Of a stretch of DNA of 64,000 nucleotides, positions 56,623 through 64,000 are shown in pieces. The notes under the pieces are model-generated. The model was not told where the DNA came from. It worked only from the letters and a program-made list of their open reading frames with translations, and did no database searches. Each line of letters opens with the position of its first letter. Position 1 is the first letter of the stretch. The DNA is from Thinopyrum elongatum (lineage: Eukaryota; Streptophyta; Magnoliopsida; Poales; Poaceae): positions 731,238,970 to 731,302,969 of the forward strand of contig CM022303.1 of the NCBI GenBank assembly GCA_011799875.1, given 5' to 3'. Both the position numbers and the translations under genes were made by a program.

Positions 56623-57039
56623 GCAAAACTGAAAAAAATATATAGAAAGGAAGGAAGGAAGTTGGTCATCCTCCACGTACCCTGTTCGTACGTAACCATA
56701 CGAAACTGTGGAATTGATGCATCCATCGCGGACGTTGGGAGCTAGCTTGACTGTCTTGTTCCTGTCTTGCCCGCCAGTTGGGTTGGGAATACCCTCACCT
56801 CCTTACGTCCACATGCTTCCTCTACCCCTCGTTGGATCTAATGAACTGGTTCTGTTTTTTCTTTCTCTTGAACCTGGCTGATTTGAGTAACAAAGATTCA
56901 CAATTCATTTCGCTTTTAACGACACGAATTGACCAGTCGTACGTGTTAGACCGGCCAACAAAAGTACTACATGTTAATTGTACAGTGCGAGCTAAGCAAG
57001 CTGCCTGACAATTAATCGCACACCAACGACTCATTCTAG

Positions 57040-57475
57040 TTTAATTGCACGGCAGTTGTGTACCACTGCGCATTCGTGCTTTTGTTCGAAGCACGACAAT
57101 TGGTGAAAACCCACGGTCTGATCTTTGGTGGTTGGACTGGGCGACGGCGGCGCTTGTACGCCGTTCCTTTGTTGGAGGCGTCGCTCTTGAAGAACCCTTC
57201 TTGTCATTTTTATGTTGTCAAAAGATTGTTGGCGCGGATGGTCGTTGCATGTATATCGCCAATCGGTGCTTTCATTACTGTGGTTTTTTTTTTTCATCCG
57301 TCTAGACATAGCTTCGGTCTTGTATGACTTTGCTTTTTGTCAGCGTGATAGTTTTGTGTGTTGAGTTGACTGTGTGCATCCTAGTTATGCAGAGGCCGGG
57401 TATGTACTCGTTATGATTGTATCCCTTGATGCTACATTATGAGTCAATAAAAAACACCATTTATCGGAAAAAAAA
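57040..57475 (+). mobile_element. LINE/SINE-like 3' fragment
   Basis: It ends tgtgcatcctagttatgcag, aggccggg, then gctacattatgagtcaataa and an A-rich tail. This is the fourth copy of the retroposon 3' signature in the window, although its stem is one base imperfect. The 5' boundary is uncertain and no coding motif is present. Confidence 0.6.
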
Positions 57476-60400
57476 GCAGGCAGAAGGCGCGGCGACACGC
57501 CGCACCCATATAAGTGTCTGTCGGTGGTTTAGTTATGATTTATCTACTTGTTTGTTTTCTTCGTGAAAAGTAAGTAAAGTAGTGTAGCAGATGGCGTTGC
57601 AAATTCTAGCAGGGAGCAGACAAAACTTTAATTGATCTTAATCGACAATATATATTTTGTGTGTGGTGTAGGGCAACCCATCTGTATCACACATAATATA
57701 GCTTGGGAAACAGGCACGGTGCATGATCAAATTTTGACCAATGACCAAATCTTTTGCCAACTACAAAGATAATTTTGCCATCTATAAATGGAGGAATGAC
57801 AACTGAGGATGTCAGGAGCAGTCAAATAAGTAAGGAGAAAAGGAGAACTTGAGACTACAACACCATCATAGCAATGAAACAGAGAGTTGAGCGAAGAGCA
57901 CGTTTGAATTATTGGTGTTGCTGTTGATTTGGTTAAAAGAAATGGAACAGTGAGTTCAGCGAAGAGGTTAATTGAGTGACAGTTTTTTTTTTTTTGCTGA
58001 ATAGATACCTGTAAGGAGGCAGCCAATTATGCAAGCGTAAGATTATATAGCTCTGATTTGTCATGGATGAGATTAACATCATAGTCATCATTCAGTCGAT
58101 CGGAACTACAACCCTTATGTAATCAGGAAATGTTCCGCCCAACAAAATATTATCATACCCGTTTTTCTTCACAGGAAGCAACAATTTTAATAGGTGCATA
58201 GAAAAAACACCGGAGAAACTAAACAGGCTAATGAGGGCATAGATCCTATTATGCAACATTGAAATTCATATCAGAGAACTCTATATAAGAACTTAAAGAT
58301 GAACAGAATTGCAGTAAATTTTACAATGTGGGATGCAGATTCGTTGCTTCCTCCCCAGATTCATAAGAGCCTAACTATATATGATCTGCACGTAATTGCT
58401 TGTTATCCATTTACTGCTTCCTCTCCAGATTCATAAGAGCCTAACTCCATAAGAATTTACAGTGTGGGATGCAGATCATTGGGCACCATATTTACAGAGT
58501 AACAATCAAACGATCATCAGCGACCAAATAATTAAAATTTAAGATCATGTATCTGCACCTAAAGGCAGCCTGGGAAAAAATTTAAACAATGATTTTGGCT
58601 GCTAGATCCGAAGGTACATAGAAGATCGTTTTCGCGTGTGAACTTGTTGATCGCAATATATACATAGAGGGCAATAGGATCCTTTACGGTGCTTGTCATG
58701 AAACCCTTTTTGTTGGACTCTATTTTGCATATATGATGCGAAAATACAGTGATCCTTATATTTATACACTAGACAAAATGCCCAACACTTGAAAAGCAAA
58801 CATAAATTATATAACTGACTTGAAGAAGTTTGCTTCATGACCATGAAGGAATGTTGGCCTGTCATGCAAATATGCCGCTCCTAGACATATCCTTGCACAC
58901 AGCAATGCCGAAAGTAAGCTCAGCTTCAGATCACACAAATACCATTCAAGTGAAATCAATCACTTCGTTGTTTGATCTAGTGTAGGTAAAATAAACTCGA
59001 CCATTTCACAAAGTACATGAGTGACTCAATATGAAGGGAAATATAGTGAATTTATTTTCCTAATTCTGTGTAGAAATCTTCATAAGCAGAATTCTGCATC
59101 ATGCTATATATGAAAAATTATATTTGTTGGAAATTAATTATTGCTGCTTGAAGACTATACTCATGGATGAATATGCAGCAAGACTCAGCTATCTTATTAT
59201 GCTGCTTTCGTTTCTCTACATACTACAATAAAATTGCAGTTTCATGCAATCGCACATCGGAAACACATAGTATCGAAGTTTTCTGGATACATCTATACAT
59301 AGAACCATTGGATGAGTACATCATACCTGAACATGTCGTTGTAGCTAGTGTATTTGATTATCGAGCTTCCGAACTGAGTCAGAACAATTTGCATGGCAGA
59401 TCCGAAGATACGCCGATACAGAAGTGCAACTCAGTACCAGGTAGATTGTCAAAACAACAATGCATGTCTAATACTAGAGAGCTTATCCTGCAAAAAATGA
59501 TACAACTTTACAATACACATTGGGGAATGAAGACGGTTTGGGAACTTATAGAGAAGGGCAAGAGTATAATACAACTTTGCTCCGTATCAATGTCAATTAG
59601 AGTGCAATATGCAGCAGTCGTGACAAAAGAGAAATCAATATACAACCAACAGCGTGTCTAATTGTTCATTAATTGAGAAGCCATAAGACATACCAATGAT
59701 AAAATGGACTAAAACAAAATTAGAATGATAAAACAAAACAATTGCGACGGAATGTGATGAAGAGGCATTTGCCGACATGCTTCTTTCAGTACTTGGATAG
59801 TGCCTGGTACGACATTTAAATTTTAAATTGTTGATCATGTAGAAGAATAAAGGCCACTTAGATTACACACAACCTACATAAAAATGATTAGGCTGCCTAA
59901 AAATGTCTCAAATTCTCAACAGATGAGCCGTACTAAATTACTGGTTATTAAAAGCAAGCGATGGATTTGCAACATCAATTTAATAATAATTATTAAGTAA
60001 AGTCATAGTACTGAGTGGGGTGATAATTAGTGATTCATACTTCAAACATATCTCACATTAGTCGAAGGCGCATAGAGCAATGTAGGTGATAGTAACTATG
60101 CACATCTTCTTACCAGATTCATACGAAGATATAAGCTACTCTAGCAGCAAACTAAAGCTAGAAGTATCTAAATTCTAACCAGACTCATGTGTAGCAAGGT
60201 GCATTGAAACTTCAAAATAATCACCTTACGTCTTCATTTTTTCTACACACAGAGCATCTCTGGCTTCCCATATCAGATATTTAACTTGAAAAATATTTCT
60301 GGATGCTGCAACATGTTTGCTCAACGATTGTTGATATTTATTGTATAATTTGATACACACTCCTGCACACACAACAATGAAGGATGTCAGAACCCAAAAC

Positions 60401-61380
60401 CGAGACTGAATATAAACGAAGGCAGAAGGGCCATATATACGAAAGAAGTTATTTTGAGATATAAATGTTCACCTCTAACATGTAAAACCAGTGAGATCTC
60501 CTCCGGTGCCGAGCTTGAGTTCACCTTGAAGCTGCACTGGATCAGCACCCGAGCCCCTGCATCATCACACCATGGCACTTGCTACTGTTTGTGCCAGATA
60601 AATAAATACGTAAATTCTGAGTGTAAGCTCTTGTATTGAAAAAGAAAAAAAATGATACACCTGAATTGATCATTTGCTACTAATTCACAGGGCTAATATG
60701 GTCCCGTGCTCATTGCAAACAAAGAAACCTAACAAAAAGTTTAAGTAACAACGTAGCAGAGCAGGGGATCTATCCGTTTCAGTTTCAGGGTGAAGCAGTG
60801 CCAACATTGATCAGATCACACGTATATGAATGCCTCTGCAGATCATACACGCACGCAGGTGTCAATTTTGCGCGCCTAACTGATCACAGTATCAGTGTTT
60901 CGTGTGTATCACATGAGCTTGCATGAACCTACTTGTTTATGGACATGCCCTTTTACTCTTGTTCATATATGAACTGAAAATTAAGAGAACATAATCATAT
61001 AGGCATATACATGACTATTTTCTTAAGGTTAATCACAACAGAGTTGTGGTAACCTCAATGTTCATCTCTCTTTTCAAGAATTCGCAGTAAAACACTATCC
61101 CCGTTGCTGACCAAAGATTAGTCAAATGGGGTCACCTGAAAAGGAAATAGATGCACCACTCGTGTTACAACCTTCACAGTCCAGCTCCTAGACCTCTTCC
61201 TCCATCTTCACCTCCTCCTCTTCTTCCCTTCTTGAGTAATTCATCTACGCCATTAAAACATACAATTCTTTAGTTTGTCTTCATCAAAATCAACTAATCA
61301 GAACATGCAAGAAAAATACCAATTTATAAACATATTTCATCAAGCAGTCGATGCGACCAGATTTCATCACGCAGTGGGGG
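57476..61380. other. AT-rich, mostly unassigned 3.9 kb
   Basis: No frame with a recognisable domain was found on either strand. A partial duplication sharing ccagattcataagagcctaa lies at about 58358 and 58427. A GC-richer patch at 60485-60580 stands out in the AT-rich background. There may be introns of an unrecognised gene or low-copy intergenic DNA. Confidence 0.4.
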
Positions 61381-61439
61381 AACCTTACCTCATCAGAGCT
61401 CTCCTTATTCTCATGTTCCTCATCTCCTTCTCTGAAAGA

Positions 61440-61624
61440 GTGATGATATGAGGCAGAGAGCGGCGACAGGTGGCCCGCGTGGATGGGTCGGGAGCTGGTG
61501 CAACGAAGAAGAGGCATATGTCGTGCCGCTTCTGCTTTCTCTCGATCGATCTCCCCATGTGCCCAGGGGCAGATGGCGGTGGCGGGGGTCTCTCCTTCTC
61601 TCCCGCGGCTTGGGGTGGGGCGGG
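61440..61624 (+). repeat. GC-rich block shared with the antisense retroposon at 18.9-19.0 kb
   Basis: gcagatggcggtggcggggg followed by cttctctcccgcggcttggg also appears, reverse complemented, at about 18945-19005. It is probably the 5' part of the same LINE-like retroposon family, cut by the Gypsy LTR at 61625. Confidence 0.65.
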
Positions 61625-62094
61625 TGTGGGAGTCCTGGACAAGGGGGTCCTCGGGCGACCAGTCTATTGATGTGGGCCGGACTGATGGGCCGTCAAGATA
61701 CAAGACTGAAGATCACCTCTCGTGACTGATGAAGACTCCCGTGTGCGTGGATGGCAAGCATAGGCGTCCGGATATGTCATTCCTTTCTGTAAAACCGACT
61801 TTGTACAACCCTAAGCCCCTCCGGTGTCTATATAAACCGGAGGGTAGATCGGAGGTAGGATCAGAACAACATTGCTAGGCTAGCTGATCTAGGGTTAGCC
61901 GAATCGATCTCGAGGTAGATCAACTCTTGTAACCTTTATACCCTCAAATATAATCAAGCAGGAGTAGGGTTTTACCTCCATCAAGAGGGCCTGAACCTGG
62001 GTAAACACTGTGTCCTTTGTCCATAGTTACCATTGATCCTCAGACGTACAGCTTGGGCCCCCCTACCCGAGATCCACCGGTTTTGACACCGACA
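61625..62094 (+). repeat. Gypsy 5' LTR (470 bp)
   Basis: Starts tgtgggagtcctgg and ends gacaccgaca. The promoter region includes tctatataaaccggaggg (about 61828). The next bases, ttggtgctttcattgagag, take the primer-site position but are not the usual tRNA-Met complement. Confidence 0.75.
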
Positions 62095-62120
62095 TTGGTG
62101 CTTTCATTGAGAGCTCCGCT

Positions 62121-64000
62121 GTGTCGTCGACGGAAGGATCGATGGCTCACCTCTTCACCAACAACAATGCTTCGTCCAGGGAAACCTTCCTCCCTGGGCA
62201 GGTCTTTGTGTTCGGAGGCTTTGTGCTTCGCGCCAACTCGATCGGCCGCCTCGAGCAGGTCGATAGTTATGCCCCCGGCCACCAGATCAGGTTTGGAAAC
62301 CTGAACTATGTTGCTGACATCCGAGGAGACCTAGTCTTCAACGGGTTCGCGGCCTCGGCCGCTACTTTGTGTCCCCGCCAAGAAGACTCTTCGCATCCCT
62401 TGTTAGATCCCGTCCAGGGGTCGGCACTCATACCCACCTCGGCCTTAGATCCGGGGCGTGCCTCATTGTCCGAAGACGGGAGCGCTAGCCCCGCCGGACC
62501 CTTTCCCCTTGTGGAACTCCTGACCGAAGACCCAGATGCAATCTTAGACTTGGCTCTGGGCAACCATCCCGAACTGCCGAGGTCTGCACTCAGCGGGTCT
62601 GATCAGGTGTCCCATGCTGAACTCAGCCCAGCAGATCCGCAGTTTCCAGTCCCACTTTCGCTCTTCGACGAAGCATTGGGTTTGATGCAGTCTCTCGCCA
62701 TCACGGGGACCTTACCTCCGAACTGTACCCAGTTTGGACTGGGGGCTGAGAGCAGGGAATTTTATGCCCCACCCACCACCCACTTAATAGCCACTGTCGA
62801 GGACTTAACCGACTTGTTGGACTATGCGTCCGAAGACATCGACGGCATGGACGACAATGCCGACGCTGAATCAAACCAAGTCCCACCTGTCACGGGGCGT
62901 TGGACGGCCACCTCAACCTATGATGTGTACATGGTGGACACTCCGGATAAAAAGAACGACGAGGATAACCCGAGCCCAGATGAGGAAAAACCCATCGATA
63001 AACCAACAAAGCGCCGACATCAGCGGCACCGCTCACGATCGCGTCGGGCGAAGGATAGTAATACCGGCACCGGAGATAATGAAACTCCGGACAATGCCGA
63101 AGATCTCGAATACCCCGTCGCGCCCACATCCGAACAGGACGAAAGGGAAGAGGGTGAACATAGTCCCATACACGCTGATCACGAAGATTCGGAAGACAGC
63201 AACTATATGCCAGAAACCGAAGAGGAGGTTAGCCTCGGCGACGAAGATTTCATCGTCCCAGAGGAACCCCTCGATCAAGAACGCTTCAAGTGACAGCTTA
63301 TTGCTACAGCTCGGAGCCTGAAGAAGAAGCAGCAGCAGCTTAAAGCTGAACAAGATATGCTGAATGAAAGGTGGACTAAGGTCCTAGCCGCTGAGGAATA
63401 CGGCCACGAGCGACCTGTTAAAAGTTACCCCAAGCGCAAGCTGCTGCCACAATTCGACGATGAAGCCGTCGAGCCAGTACCGTCGAAGTATAATCAGGCA
63501 GACCAACCAGACCGACCACCACGTGGACGGGATAGAGCGGCATATCAAGCCGAACACCAACCCGCACCTCCTCGCCGAAGAGGCAAGGAGACGGCAGCCG
63601 CGGGATACAAGTACGACTTGCAACGTGACCGAGCCAATAAAGCCGGCCAGACTAGATCAATCTACGGATCAAGGGGCCGCGCCCCGGCGCGAGACAACGG
63701 CTATGAAGCCCGGCATGACGATCATTACTTTATTCGGGATCAGAACCGAACTCAGATGTCAGCCGATCTCCGCCACGACATTGCGCGATATAGAGGGGCC
63801 GCACACCCCCTATGCTTCACCGATGAAGTCATGGAACACCAATTTCCGGAAGAGTTTAAACCCGTAAACATCGAACAGTATGATGGGACGACGGATCCGG
63901 CAGTCTGGATTGAAGATTTTCTTCTCCACATTCACATGGCTCGAGGAGATGATCTCCACGCCATTAAATATCTTCCTCTAAAGCTGAAAGGACCAGCACG
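62121..64000 (+). pseudogene. Gypsy gag, interrupted by one stop, continues past the window
   Basis: The frame opens MSSTEGSMAHLFTNNN and is acidic, with an Arg-rich patch (HQRHRSRSRRAK, about 63030) and a Gln/Lys-rich coiled-coil-like stretch (SLKKKQQQLKAEQ). The conserved gag core begins near 63850 (INIEQYDG-like; AVWIEDFLLHIHMARGDD). A TGA at 63291 interrupts an otherwise open frame to 64000. It probably derives from a CGA Arg codon by C-to-T change. The protein would form the retrotransposon particle. Confidence 0.85.

Larger units (their letters stand above)
61625..64000 (+). mobile_element. Gypsy LTR retrotransposon, 5' end (runs off the window)
   Basis: An LTR is followed by a long gag frame. 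The LTR start at 61625 is preceded by gcggg, which should be the left target duplication. The gag core (YDGTTDPAVW, LKLKGPA) identifies it as Ty3/Gypsy. By LTR start it may belong to the Fatima-like group, but that is a guess. Confidence 0.85.

Noticed and set aside
59167..59661. 164-codon plus-strand frame
   Set aside because: No recognisable domain and no promoter or splice support in an AT-rich stretch.
1..64000. CRISPR arrays, operons, plasmid or phage features
   Set aside because: The tandem repeats present lack unique spacers and Cas genes; introns, LTRs and TATA boxes mark the sequence as plant nuclear DNA.

Overview
The window is nuclear DNA from a large, repeat-rich grass genome, most likely a Triticeae species (wheat, Aegilops or barley group). 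The evidence is the CACTA transposons with their characteristic subterminal motifs, an Angela/Maximus-type Copia LTR, a Stowaway MITE, LINE 3' ends of the grass type, and several levels of LTR-retrotransposon nesting. There is no sign of prokaryotic organisation, operons, CRISPR arrays or plasmid features. Family names finer than superfamily come from memory of Triticeae repeats and are tentative.

Layout. 1-2325 is the 3' part of a CACTA element (A) that sits inside ORF1 of a LINE (2326-7797) carrying several disabling mutations. 7.8-11.0 kb holds an AT-rich foldback repeat with a second terminal-inverted-repeat element in its centre. 11.0-19.1 kb is an antisense LINE-like retroposon split by a complete 7.0-kb CACTA element (B, 11578-18588, ACA target duplication) with a broken transposase gene. 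19.1-21.1 kb contains two host-gene remnants: a DUF1218-type first exon with a TATA box, and a nepenthesin-like aspartic protease fragment.

21086-50374 is one old Copia retrotransposon split by two later insertions. The first is a young Tekay-like chromovirus Gypsy element with 4-kb LTRs (21757-34765, GGAAG duplication) in gag. The second is a non-coding LTR retrotransposon (36225-47900, ATTGC duplication) in the integrase, which itself contains two solo LTRs: a Gypsy LTR of the same family as the first insertion, inverted (37753-41915), and an Angela/Maximus-like Copia LTR (43973-46080). Removing the insertions restores a contiguous but inactivated Copia gag-pol order.

50.4-53.3 kb holds small DNA elements, a 65-bp tandem repeat and a tRNA-Glu-like relic. 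The only intact cellular gene is a secreted class III (GH18) chitinase on the minus strand (53323-54222), with a Stowaway MITE about 380 bp upstream of its start. 55-57.5 kb has two more LINE-like retroposons and a MITE. 57.5-61.4 kb is AT-rich and mostly unassigned. 61625-64000 is the 5' end (LTR and gag) of another Gypsy element that runs off the window.

Taken together this is a TE-dominated island around one defence-type gene. I did not find a convincing new multi-gene system. The observations most worth checking are a hypervariable block confined to one segment of otherwise near-identical Gypsy LTRs, long foldback hairpins inside both CACTA elements, a shared 3'-terminal hairpin on four retroposons, and a tandem-repeat-filled LTR element with no coding capacity.
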